From: Viola odorata
Lineage: Eukaryota; Streptophyta; Magnoliopsida; Malpighiales; Violaceae
DNA length: 64,000 bases
Reading direction: 5' to 3'
Assembly (NCBI GenBank): GCA_963691705.1
Contig: OY829539.1
Location: forward strand, 14,262,501 to 14,326,500
How positions within the stretch are numbered: position 1 is the first letter of the stretch; each line of letters opens with the position of its first letter. Below are positions 42,194-51,402 of the stretch, piece after piece. Position numbers and translations under genes: made by a program. The notes under the pieces are model-generated. The model was not told the DNA's origin. It did not search any database and worked only from the letters and a program-made list of their open reading frames with translations.

Positions 42194-45129
42194 TCTCCTC
42201 CTCCTTTGAAAGGATTCGTCCTCGAATCCAGATCTTGAAGTTCGTCCATTCCTTCAGGGTAAAGAGTTAAGTCATTAATATGAAAGGAATTGCTAATTGA
42301 TCCATACTTACTTGGGAGGTCAAGGACGTAGGCGTTGTCGTTAATCCGGTGGAGGATTTGGAAAGGACCATCGCCTCTTGGGCTAAGTTTTCGTTGCCGT
42401 AGATGAGGAAAACGATCCTTGCGCCAATGGAGCCAAACCCATTGTCCGGGTTCGAAAGAAATAGGAGGTTTGCCTTTATTGCGCTTGGTGACTAAGCGAT
42501 CATTCACACTCTCAATATTTTTACGCACTTGCTCGTGTAGCTTCTTTACTTCCGCTGCTTTGGTTTCTCCATCTACACACTTTATGACACTCAAAGGCAA
42601 TGGTAACAGATCGAGAGGGGTCAAGGGTTGAAATCCATACACCACCTCAAAAGGGGAAAAACCAATAGATGAGTGATGAGCGTGATTGTACGCAAATTCA
42701 ATGTATGCAATGCTTTCTTCCCATTTTGTGCCATGTTTATCCATCATAATTCGAAGTAGAGATCCTAATGTTCTATTTACCACTTCAGTTTGGCCATCTG
42801 TTTGTGGATGACAAGTTGTAGAAAATAGAAGTTTGGTTCCCAACTTAGCCCATAAAGTGCGCCAAAAATGACTCAAAAATTTAGTGTCCCGATCACTCAC
42901 AATTGTCCGTGGCATGCCATGTATACGCACGATATGTGTAAAAAATAAATTGGCAATTGAGATGGCATCATGAGTTTTAGCACAAGGTATAAAATGAGCC
43001 ATCTTTGAGAATCGATCAACAACCACAAATATTGAATCATGCCCATTTTTGGATCTAGGTAGACCTAAGACAAAATCCATAGATAAATCAACCCAAGGAT
43101 GTTTAGCAATTGGAAGAGGCATGTAATTAGCATGATTCATTGATTTAGATTTGGCTTTCTTACATACAATGCATCCGTTTATTACTTTGGTTACATCAAT
43201 TTTCATTTTTGGCCAAAAGAAATGTGTCTTCAAAGCATGTAAGGTCTTGGTAATACCAAAATGTCCATTTAAAGTTCCACCATGTGCTTCTAGAATAAGC
43301 AATTCTCTCACACTAGACTTAGGAATACAAAGTCTATCACGTTTGAATAAAAAATTATCTCGCCGAAAGAAATGTAAGTGAGGTTTTTGGGAGCATGCAA
43401 GATAAATATCACGAAAATCATCATCCTTCTCATATAATTCACTTAAATGAGAAAAACCAAAAATTTGAACATCAAGTGAGTTTAAGAGGACATACCTTCG
43501 GGAAAGGGCATCGGCTACTACATTCTCCTTTCCATGCTTGTACTTAATAGTGTAGGGAAAGGCCTCGATGAGTTCCATCCATTTTGCATGCCGCTTGTTG
43601 AGCTTGGCTTGTCCTTGTAGGTACTTCAAGCTCAAATGATCGGTATGTATGACAAACTGGTTTGGTAAGAGGTAATGTTCCCACACCATAAGCGAGCGCA
43701 CAAGAGCATAAAGTTCTCTATCATATGTTGAGTAGTTTAGTTGCGCTCCATTTAGTTTCTCACTGAAGTAAGCAATAGGTCGTCCCTCTTGAGCTAGTAC
43801 TGCCCCAATTCCAATGCCACTAGCATCACATTCAAGCTCAAATGCTTTGTTAAAATCGGGTAGTGCTAGAATTGGTGCTCGCATAAGTCGGTCTTTAAGA
43901 TCCTGGAAGGCTCCCTCTTGCTTTTCTCCCCATTCAAAAACCACGTTCTTCTTTGTCAACTCATTGAGTGGTGCAGCAATGGTTGAAAAATTTGGCACGA
44001 AACGCCGATAGAAACTAGCTAAGCCATGGAAAGATCTAACGTCGCTTGCGTTCTTTGGGCTTGGCCATTCCCGAATAGCTTTCACTTTCTCCTCATCAAC
44101 CTGTACACCATCTATACTCACAACAAAACCAAGAAAATGTACGCTGTCTAAACAAAATTCACACTTGGCAAGTTTAGCGTATAATTGATTAGTTCGTAAA
44201 GTAGCAAGTATGGTGCGTAAATGAAAAACATGTTCATTAAGTGAAGAGCTGTAAATAAGTATATCATCGAAGTAAACGACCACATACTTTCCAATGAATT
44301 CACATAAGACATGGTTCATTAATCTCATGAAGGTGCTAGGAGCATTAGAGAGTCCGAATGGCATTACCATCCATTCATACAAACCGTGTTTTGTTTTGAA
44401 AGCGGTTTTCCATTCGTCCCCTTCGTGCATCCGAATTTGATGATATCCGCTCATCAAATCAATCTTGGAGTAGACCTTACTCCCACTTAGCTCATCAAGC
44501 ATATCATCAAGTCGTGGAATTGGGTGTCGGTATCGTATGGTAATTTTGTTAATGGCGCGACAATCCACACACATGCGCCAAGTTCCATCCTTTTTGGGCA
44601 CAAGTAAGACGGGGACAGCACATGGTGACATGCTTTCACGGATGAATCCCTTGCTCAAGAGCTCATCTACTTGTCTTTGTAATTCCTTAGTTTCTTCGGG
44701 GTTACATCTATAAGCTGGTCGGTTTGGTAGAGATGAACCCGGCATCAAATCAATTTTGTGTTCAATGCCTCGAATAGGAGGAAGACCACTCGGCATTTCT
44801 TTTGGAAATACATCATCAAATTCCTGTAAAAGAGAAACAATAGGAGGTGGTAGAGGAGAAGGGTTAGTGTCAACATGCAAACAATATTCTTTGTACCTAA
44901 GTACAAGACATATTTTGCTTGTTTCAATGCCATGTTTTAAAGCTCTCCCTTTTGTAAACACACTCAATTGTTTTATTTTGCTCTCATTTCTTTCCAACTC
45001 ACCCTCATTGCCATGCTTACTTTTTTCATGGCGTGTGTTTATTTCTCTACTTACTTTCTTCTCTCCACTCTTTCTTTCTTTTTCTCTTAATTTTTGTAAC
45101 AAATGAAATTCAGCACTTGCTTTCTCCAT
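41977..45129 (-). CDS. CRM Pol: RT, RNase H, integrase and LTR-encoded tail
   Basis: An intact 1,050-residue frame from MEKAS. RT (about residues 110-290) has MSGYHQIRMHEGDEW and catalytic YFDD in VVVYFDDILIYSS. RNase H (about 400-520) has [16 protein letters not shown] and [11 protein letters not shown]. The integrase zinc finger is HGGTLNGHFGITKTLH...CIVCKKAK; the catalytic residues lie in [14 protein letters not shown] and GQTEVVN. The tail DSRTNPFKGGGDDT then enters the LTR and ends RPITRSMTKKLTMWIEKE...LMMIAHHV. In CRM chromoviruses this tail region holds the CR motif linked to centromere targeting; equivalence here is inferred. The frame is in phase with gag but separated from it by a TAG at 45,247. 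Confidence 0.95.
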   Translation of the reverse strand: MEKASAEFHLLQKLREKERKSGEKKVSREINTRHEKSKHGNEGELERNESKIKQLSVFTKGRALKHGIETSKICLVLRYKEYCLHVDTNPSPLPPPIVSLLQEFDDVFPKEMPSGLPPIRGIEHKIDLMPGSSLPNRPAYRCNPEETKELQRQVDELLSKGFIRESMSPCAVPVLLVPKKDGTWRMCVDCRAINKITIRYRHPIPRLDDMLDELSGSKVYSKIDLMSGYHQIRMHEGDEWKTAFKTKHGLYEWMVMPFGLSNAPSTFMRLMNHVLCEFIGKYVVVYFDDILIYSSSLNEHVFHLRTILATLRTNQLYAKLAKCEFCLDSVHFLGFVVSIDGVQVDEEKVKAIREWPSPKNASDVRSFHGLASFYRRFVPNFSTIAAPLNELTKKNVVFEWGEKQEGAFQDLKDRLMRAPILALPDFNKAFELECDASGIGIGAVLAQEGRPIAYFSEKLNGAQLNYSTYDRELYALVRSLMVWEHYLLPNQFVIHTDHLSLKYLQGQAKLNKRHAKWMELIEAFPYTIKYKHGKENVVADALSRRYVLLNSLDVQIFGFSHLSELYEKDDDFRDIYLACSQKPHLHFFRRDNFLFKRDRLCIPKSSVRELLILEAHGGTLNGHFGITKTLHALKTHFFWPKMKIDVTKVINGCIVCKKAKSKSMNHANYMPLPIAKHPWVDLSMDFVLGLPRSKNGHDSIFVVVDRFSKMAHFIPCAKTHDAISIANLFFTHIVRIHGMPRTIVSDRDTKFLSHFWRTLWAKLGTKLLFSTTCHPQTDGQTEVVNRTLGSLLRIMMDKHGTKWEESIAYIEFAYNHAHHSSIGFSPFEVVYGFQPLTPLDLLPLPLSVIKCVDGETKAAEVKKLHEQVRKNIESVNDRLVTKRNKGKPPISFEPGQWVWLHWRKDRFPHLRQRKLSPRGDGPFQILHRINDNAYVLDLPSKYGSISNSFHINDLTLYPEGMDELQDLDSRTNPFKGGGDDTIMDDVYALDINDDTPKRPITRSMTKKLTMWIEKEISKETPRCNDKTLMMIAHHVEGRKSSAKPSKCQFV
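42194..42207 (-). other. PPT of CRM element, inside pol codons
   Basis: The minus strand reads AAAGGAGGAGGAGA, directly before the 3' LTR. It is translated as part of FKGGGDD, so plus-strand priming and Pol coding share the same bases. Confidence 0.8.
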
Positions 45130-45246
45130 CTGTTTTTGATCATCACAAACTTGGGAGGGTGAGAGAGGTAGTATGCTGAATTTTCTCCCTTGGTGTGTAA
45201 GGTGAATTTTGTTGGTACGGCCATCATGAATAACACTTCGGTCAAA

Positions 45247-47346
45247 CTACCATGGACGCCCTAGAAGTAGGTGGCTTGCATCCATTGGAATGACATCACA
45301 TAGTCGCTCATCCTCATATCCACCGATCTTGAAGGACACCAATACTTGTTCCTTTACCTTCACTTCACCATTATCATTAAACCAATGGAGCGAGTATGGC
45401 TTAGGGTGTTGGGTGGTCGGTAGATTCAACTTGTGCACTAGAAGATGACTTGCTGCATCCACCACACTTCCATTATCAACGATCAATGATGCAACTTTTC
45501 CTTGTATTTCAAAATGAGAATGGAAAAGATTTTCCCTTTGCTCCATACATGCTCCTTCCTTCTTTGTTTGAGTATTCAAACTTCTCCTTATCACTAGTGT
45601 CATTGTTGAGGTGGGAATGATCTCCTCTTCTTCACCACTTTCGGCTTCTCCTTCTTCTACACATTCCAACTCATTGGAATCCTCATCACTTTCTGTTTCG
45701 TACCCTCCTTCACGAACAATGATTACTCTCCGATTAGGGCATTCGGAAGCAATGTGTCCTCTACCATGACACTTGTAACATTCAATGTTGCTGAAGTTTC
45801 TTCTAGGTGGCGGGTTGGTGGTTGGGTTATTTTGGAGTTTTGGGAAAGAATTAGATGGGGTCGTTTTGGGGTAAGTGTGGGGTGGTTTTTGTGTGGTAGT
45901 CTCGATTTTTATCAAGGGAGGGTTTTTTGTATAGTCTTTTTGGTGATTGTCTTTGGAATAGGGCTTCCACGGTGTCTTGGAGGGATAAGTGTTTGATTGG
46001 GGTAATGATCGGCTTGGGTAAATCTTCTTTTTGGTGGACTCATGAGCTTCCACCTTGAGGGCATAGTGTAACATGGACTGTAATCCTTCAAGCTCCTTGA
46101 GCTCAAGCTTGTACTTGAGCTTATCATTAAGACCATTCAGAAATCGAGACATGGTGACCTCCTCGTCTTCTCTAGTTTCTGTTTTAGTAAGAAGGGATTC
46201 TAACTCATTGTAGTACTCACCAACTGACTTGGAACCTTGGGTGAGCCCTTGTAACTTATTTTGTAAGTCACGTTTGTAGTAAGAAGGAACAAATCTCTCC
46301 CTCATTACTCGCTTCATTTCTGGCCAAGTGTTGATGGCGCTTGTACCGGTTCTCTCCTTGGTCATCTTCTCCCACCAACTTACGGCATAGCCATCAAACT
46401 CCATGGCCGCAAGTTTAACTTTCTTAGGATCGGAATATTGGTGGCAATTGAATATCCGTTGAATCTTGCCTTCCCATTTGATGTACTCTTCCGGATTAGT
46501 CGTTCCTTCAAAAGTGGGAATTTGAACCTTAATACTTTTAAGGTTATCATCAATCTGATCTCTTGGTTCTCCAGCTTGGTTGACATGTTCTTCATATCCA
46601 TTTTGAGGATCCTCGTACATGTCTTCTTCTATGGTCCTTTGGAAATAATGGGGTGGTGCTCTCCGGTGATAGTTATTGACATGTGTAGAGGTGGTTGCCA
46701 CGGCCCCGTGGTGGCCTAGTGGCCTGGTGTTCCCATAGGTTGGAAAGTTGCTATTTTGAGTTGGTTGTACAAAGGTCGGGAAGCCGGGAGGTGGATAGTG
46801 GGACGGAACCACGGCCCCGTGGTGGCCTAGTGGTGTTGTGCCTCCGGTTTGGGGAATGCTGCTATTTTGAAAGGGAGCTTTGGCTTTGTTTGGATCGGGC
46901 AAAGGCCATGGATTCTTGAACCATTGGTCACGGGGGTCCCTTAGCGTATTTATAGTTTCATTGGAAATGGGAATGTTTGGTGTGGCTCCAGGTATTCGGG
47001 TACTCGTGCTAGCAATGTTGCGTAAGCCTCCGTCGGCCACGCTCTTTGACTTGAGTTTCTCATCTTCAGAATCTGTTTCACAATGGCCATCCTTTTGGTC
47101 TGTTTTGTTTATCACTGGAGCTTGCAAAGCAGTAGGAGGGTTTGGGGAAACTCCAACTGAGTTGTTCCGGTCAAGTTGTGCTAGGCGAGCCTCAGTTTGT
47201 TCAAGGCGTTGGTCCATGGCTAGTCGCATCTTTTGCATTTCTTCCGTCATGGTTTGTTGTATTTTCTCCATCATGGTTAGCAATGGAGTAACTTGTTCAT
47301 TCTCCAACTGATCATTGTTCTGACCCACCACACTATTTTGTGACAT
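45247..47346 (-). CDS. CRM Gag-protease ending at an in-frame amber codon
   Basis: The best start is the ATG at 47,344-47,346 (MSQNSVVGQNN), as upstream in-frame codons lack an ATG. A coiled coil lies at about residues 25-60 (KIQQTMTEEMQKMRL). The capsid domain is at about 250-420 (FNCHQYSDPKKVKLAAMEF, TWPEMKRVMRERFVPSYY, KSVGEYYNELESLL). The zinc knuckle is CYKCHGRGHIASEC. The protease has D-N-G in LIVDNGSVVDAAS and ends HLLLGRPW. A TAG at 45,247-45,249 follows; relatives have Gln there (GRPWQYDH in A/D). The frame beyond it stays open for the rest of Pol, so this is either one nonsense change or a readthrough codon. Confidence 0.92.
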   Translation of the reverse strand: MSQNSVVGQNNDQLENEQVTPLLTMMEKIQQTMTEEMQKMRLAMDQRLEQTEARLAQLDRNNSVGVSPNPPTALQAPVINKTDQKDGHCETDSEDEKLKSKSVADGGLRNIASTSTRIPGATPNIPISNETINTLRDPRDQWFKNPWPLPDPNKAKAPFQNSSIPQTGGTTPLGHHGAVVPSHYPPPGFPTFVQPTQNSNFPTYGNTRPLGHHGAVATTSTHVNNYHRRAPPHYFQRTIEEDMYEDPQNGYEEHVNQAGEPRDQIDDNLKSIKVQIPTFEGTTNPEEYIKWEGKIQRIFNCHQYSDPKKVKLAAMEFDGYAVSWWEKMTKERTGTSAINTWPEMKRVMRERFVPSYYKRDLQNKLQGLTQGSKSVGEYYNELESLLTKTETREDEEVTMSRFLNGLNDKLKYKLELKELEGLQSMLHYALKVEAHESTKKKIYPSRSLPQSNTYPSKTPWKPYSKDNHQKDYTKNPPLIKIETTTQKPPHTYPKTTPSNSFPKLQNNPTTNPPPRRNFSNIECYKCHGRGHIASECPNRRVIIVREGGYETESDEDSNELECVEEGEAESGEEEEIIPTSTMTLVIRRSLNTQTKKEGACMEQRENLFHSHFEIQGKVASLIVDNGSVVDAASHLLVHKLNLPTTQHPKPYSLHWFNDNGEVKVKEQVLVSFKIGGYEDERLCDVIPMDASHLLLGRPW

Positions 47347-47622
47347 TGTGACAAAGTTCCTGCACACGTAGCAAACGTTAGTAGATAAACTCTCCCTCAC
47401 GTGTTTAACCCTCGTGTTTAAATTGCTCGTAAAAATTGTTCTCACTAAAGTCACTCAATTGTTTCACAACTTGGTTCTTGTCTTGCAACTCAAGCAATCA
47501 ATTTTCAAAACAATGACAATTCGTACACAAGATGTTAGGAAGAAAAACGAAATGAAAGGAAGCAAAGAAAACTTGGACGGAAGCAAAGAAGGAAGAAGGA
47601 ATTTTTCTTTTCTTTTTTTCTT

Positions 47623-47653
<31 letters not shown>

Positions 47654-48396
47654 TTTCTTTTTTTTTTTTCTTTTTTTTCACTAAAATTTGAAGTAGGACT
47701 AAGATAGATTGTGCAGATAGGTGCTGGAGAGATTTAAGCAAGACTTAGGAAGATATGTGTAGGATTCTTGTCTCACACTTGAAGAGTCAAAGTTGATGGA
47801 AGAAGTCAACAAATATCAATTTTGGAAGATATTTGACTTGTGTCCCTAAAATTGTGGAGAAAAGAAGATTGGTTTGAGAATTTATACCAATTGCAAAGAT
47901 ATTGTCTCAGAAACACTTAGAATTACTTCCAATGATTTAATAGAAGATCAATTCGGATTCAAGAAAAATGAACATACTTGAAAGACTTAAGAACACTAGG
48001 AATATTTCTGACGGATTTTCTACTACTGACTCAAAAAAATTAGGAAACGATGTCTTTAGATTACAAAAATCAACAGAAACGTTTCTAAGACGTAGATCTA
48101 TAACTTTTATGAAGGGAAGAAAAGAAAATTTTAATTGGAACACACTGAAAACAGGCCAAGAACACAAGGACAGTTTTTCTCGGGTGACATCTGCACAATT
48201 TTATGCTATGAATTAAAAGACCCAGATTTACTCCGAATCTCAAGAAGATTAAAAAACAAAAAATGTTACCAACATATTGAAGTTTGTTGACACAAAATTT
48301 CAGATTTTTATGGGCGGAGGAACATATGCAAATTAGACAAACACGAAGATGAACTCAAACTGGACGGGAACGAAGAGCAACTCAAGAGCGGCTAGA
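47347..48396 (-). other. Leader of CRM element
   Basis: There is no coding frame between PBS and gag. A nearly pure pyrimidine tract (T-rich with single C) at 47,604-47,680 reads as a long A/G tract on the sense strand. An acceptor-like TGTGCAG lies about 20 bases before the gag ATG. Confidence 0.6.
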
Positions 48397-48408
48397 GCTC
48401 CGCTACCA
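48397..48408 (-). other. PBS of CRM element
   Basis: The minus strand reads TGGTAGCGGAGC, two bases after the 5' LTR. It is the same 12-mer as in A/D and SIRE. Confidence 0.85.
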
Positions 48409-48410
48409 CT

Positions 48411-49305
48411 TGATAAGCTCCGGCTTCCAAATGGAAGAAACCGAGCTTGGAACTTCTGGGAGGATCTAGCTATGAGCTGCAAGCACAAGACAAAGACAAG
48501 AAGAGCACAAGATTGATGGATATAAGGAAGGAGTTAGGCAGCGGAAAAGAACATGAAAAGAAAGGTGGCTCGGCCAACCATATAAACTTGAAGCGAAGGT
48601 GGCTCAGCCAACCATGTACTTGGAATTAAAGTGCAGAATTGAAGAACAAGAATTTAAAGGTGGCTCAGCCAACCAAGAACTTGAAATTAAATGGCAGAAT
48701 TGAAGAACAGAAATTAAAGGTGGCTCAGCCAGCCATGAACTTGAATTTAAATGACAGGAATTTAGATTGCGGAATTGAAATTGACTTGAATTGAAAAGCT
48801 TGAATTGAAGAACATGAAAGTAAATTGCATTACAGAGAAAGTAAAGGCTTAAAAGCTCAGTTTTTCAGTTTATCCAAGTCTCCCTAAGAAGTGAAAAGAG
48901 CTAGCTATTTATAGGAAAAATCACACAAGTTGACGATTGCTACAGTAACTTCGTTGCTACAGTAACTTCGTTGCTACAGTAACTTCGTTGCTACAGTACC
49001 TCCATCCGCTACAGTGCTCCGCATGCTACAGTGTCTTCGCTCTGCTACAGTACCTCCCGCCTGCTACAGTGCTCTATGAATAGTAAAATTACACAAATTG
49101 ACATTTCGATGGTTTCGCACTGGATTTTCGTCCTTCGACATGGTGTGCGATCATCATCAAGGTTTTGTCGTTACATCTAGGTGTCTCTTTGCTTATTTCT
49201 TTCTCAATCCACATTGTGAGCTTTTTGGTCATGCTTCGTGTAATGGGTCTCTTTGGTGTGTCGTCGTTGATGTCTAATGCATATACGTCGTCCATGATCG
49301 TATCA
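48411..49305 (-). repeat. 5' LTR of CRM element
   Basis: Same ends as the 3' LTR. It has eight GCTACAGT boxes (48,938-49,072) instead of seven owing to one extra 17-bp unit (GTTGCTACAGTAACTTC). Minus TATAAATA at 48,906-48,913. Confidence 0.95.
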
Positions 49306-49310
49306 AATAG

Positions 49311-49583
49311 GTTGTTAGTTAGCCTTGGAAAACTATTGTAAGGTTGTTAGTGAGCCCCGGAAAACCAATTGTAAGGTTGTGAGCTGAACCCGTGAAAAGC
49401 TCTAGTGAATAGCAAGGTTTGCATTCGAAAATCCTAAGAGGAGGACTCTTAGGTAGTGGAGTACAATTCAGTTGTGAATTGGAACCACTATACATCTTGT
49501 GTTTGCTATTCTCTCTTCTCTTGTGTGCAGATTTTTTTTTAAGTGCCTATTCACCACCCCTCTAGGCCTATTATTGTTTATCA
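49311..49583 (+). repeat. 5' LTR of SIRE, right part
   Basis: It continues the SIRE LTR after the CRM insertion and ends GTTTATCA. With 40,441-41,315 it sums to 1,148 bp, against 1,147 for the 3' LTR. Confidence 0.95.
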
Positions 49584-49585
49584 AT

Positions 49586-49597
49586 TGGTAGCGGAGC
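49586..49597 (+). other. PBS of SIRE element
   Basis: TGGTAGCGGAGC lies two bases after the 5' LTR. It differs from the canonical initiator-tRNA-Met site at two positions. Confidence 0.85.
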
Positions 49598-49643
49598 AAG
49601 GTCACTTGGAATAGGGTCTAACAACCTCAAGTGAAAGATTCAA

Positions 49644-51389
49644 ATGGATAGAGGAGGAATTTCCAGCACTCAAGATAGAGGAGCATTCAATCATCCACCT
49701 TACCTTGATGGCAACAATTATCTTCATTGGAAGATCAAGATGAAGACCTTCCTTACTTCCCTCAATTGTGAGATGTGGGATTGTGTTGAGAAGGGTTTTG
49801 TGGCTCCAACTGAACCAGCCGGAACGGATGGATCTCTTAGAATTCTTGATTTTGAGAGGTGGACCAATGCTCAAAAGACAAGGAAAACCATGGAAGCTAA
49901 AGCCATGTATGCTCTTCAAGTCTCAATCTCTTTTGGTGAGTTCAATCGCATCTGCTCTTGCAAAACAGCAAAACAAATTTGGGAAACTTTGGAGATGGCG
50001 CACGAGGGTACAGCTCAAGTTCGTGATCTCCGTTTGGATCAACTCAAAACTGAATATGAGCTATTCAAGATGATGCAAGGAGAGTCTATCTATGATCTTA
50101 GCACAAGATTGCAGAATTTATGTAGTGCCATGGATAATCTCGGATTGACTCAAAGTGATTCGGAGATGGTGAGGAAACTCTTAAGCATTCTACCAAGCAA
50201 GTGGGTAGCAATCAAGACCACCATCAAGCAAAAGGAAGTGAAGCCTTCTTACACTCAACTTGTGAGTTCACTCACCGCTTTTGAGCATGAGTTGGGCTTA
50301 TATAATTTAGAAGAGGCAAATACTAAGGAAAAGAAAAGCATTGCCCTCACTAGCAAGTTGACTGAAGAAGAAGATGAGTCTATTGCTCTTTTCACAAGAA
50401 GACTCCATAAGCATTGGAAAACCAAGAAGAACAAATATCAAGGTGAGTCTTCTAACCATTCTAAATTCAATTCTAATGCTGATATTGTGTGCTTTGAGTG
50501 TGACAAACCAGGGCATATCAAGAGTGAGTGTCCTAGACTCGAAAAGAAAAAGAGGTATGAAAAACACAGCTCAAAGAACAAGAAGGATGGGAAGAAACAT
50601 CATAGGAGAGCATTCAAAGCTACCTCCACATGGAGTGATGAGGATGAAACTTCAAGTAGTGATCCTTTGGATTCCTCATCCGGAGATGAAGTAGCTAACT
50701 TGTGCCTTATGGCTCAAAGTGATGATGAGGTAAGTTCTTGCAACTCTTCTAGTGATGAACGTAATTATGATGAATTGCAAGAAGTTTTTAATGAACTAGC
50801 TACTCGTTTTGAAAATGCTACTATGAAAAATACTAATCTTGTTAAGGAACTAGAAAGCCTTAAGAATGATATTAGTGAATTAGAGGAGCTTAACAAAAAT
50901 TTGACAAATGAGAATAAATTGCTTGATATTGCTTGTGGTAAGCTCAAAGAGGAAAATGGCAAATGTGAGCTTTGTAAGAATTCTTCTAAAGAAATCTTAA
51001 TTTTAGAAGAAAAGGTTAAAACTCTTGAGAACACATTAGCCAAATATATGAAGAGTAGTCATAGCCATCATAAATGCATAAATGAGCAAAAGAGAATTGG
51101 TAATATGCATGGCATTGGTTTTAACTCCTCCACTAGCATGAACAAGGGTAAAAATGTTTTTGTTAAAGCTAATTCTTCAAATGATCATGCTAGTTCATCT
51201 AGAACTCAAAACAAATTTTCACATGCCAAGCCTATTTATAAATGTAGCTATTGCAAGAAATTTGGTCACTTATCCTATTTTTGCTACATTCGTAAAGGAT
51301 TTGTTAGTTGGAAACAAATTTGGGTACCAAAGGGTACACATGCATATGAGGAAGGACCCAAACATGTTTGGGGTCCTAGGACTAACTAA
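49644..51389 (+). CDS. SIRE Gag
   Basis: 581 residues from an ATG 46 bases after the PBS. The UBN2-type copia capsid domain is at about residues 15-215 (FNHPPYLDGNNYLHWKIKMK, TAKQIWETLEMAHEGT, MQGESIYDLSTRLQNLCSAM). Zinc knuckles are CFECDKPGHIKSEC (about 282) and CSYCKKFGHLSYFC (about 535). Between them lie an acidic S/D-rich stretch and a coiled coil (NTNLVKELESLKNDISEL). The frame stops at 51,387-51,389; pol begins in another frame 11 bases later, so translation of Pol needs a frame change or splicing, or one copy-specific mutation. Confidence 0.93.
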   Translation: MDRGGISSTQDRGAFNHPPYLDGNNYLHWKIKMKTFLTSLNCEMWDCVEKGFVAPTEPAGTDGSLRILDFERWTNAQKTRKTMEAKAMYALQVSISFGEFNRICSCKTAKQIWETLEMAHEGTAQVRDLRLDQLKTEYELFKMMQGESIYDLSTRLQNLCSAMDNLGLTQSDSEMVRKLLSILPSKWVAIKTTIKQKEVKPSYTQLVSSLTAFEHELGLYNLEEANTKEKKSIALTSKLTEEEDESIALFTRRLHKHWKTKKNKYQGESSNHSKFNSNADIVCFECDKPGHIKSECPRLEKKKRYEKHSSKNKKDGKKHHRRAFKATSTWSDEDETSSSDPLDSSSGDEVANLCLMAQSDDEVSSCNSSSDERNYDELQEVFNELATRFENATMKNTNLVKELESLKNDISELEELNKNLTNENKLLDIACGKLKEENGKCELCKNSSKEILILEEKVKTLENTLAKYMKSSHSHHKCINEQKRIGNMHGIGFNSSTSMNKGKNVFVKANSSNDHASSSRTQNKFSHAKPIYKCSYCKKFGHLSYFCYIRKGFVSWKQIWVPKGTHAYEEGPKHVWGPRTN

Positions 51390-51402
51390 TTTGTCTTTGT
51401 AG

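Larger units (their letters stand above)
41316..49305 (-). mobile_element. CRM-lineage Ty3/gypsy element, nearly intact
   Basis: The TSD AATAG is perfect (41,311-41,315 and 49,306-49,310) inside the SIRE 5' LTR; the uninterrupted text is seen in the SIRE 3' LTR at about 55,850. LTRs are 878 bp (41,316-42,193) and 895 bp (48,411-49,305); I find two substitutions and one 17-bp unit difference. PBS, leader, gag-protease, pol, PPT are in order on the minus strand. The integrase motifs ([23 protein letters not shown] core, [20 protein letters not shown]) and a pol that overlaps the 3' LTR are CRM traits. Confidence 0.95.

Noticed and set aside
47604..47741. K-rich minus-strand frame over the pyrimidine tract
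   Set aside because: Translation of a simple-sequence tract in the CRM leader.
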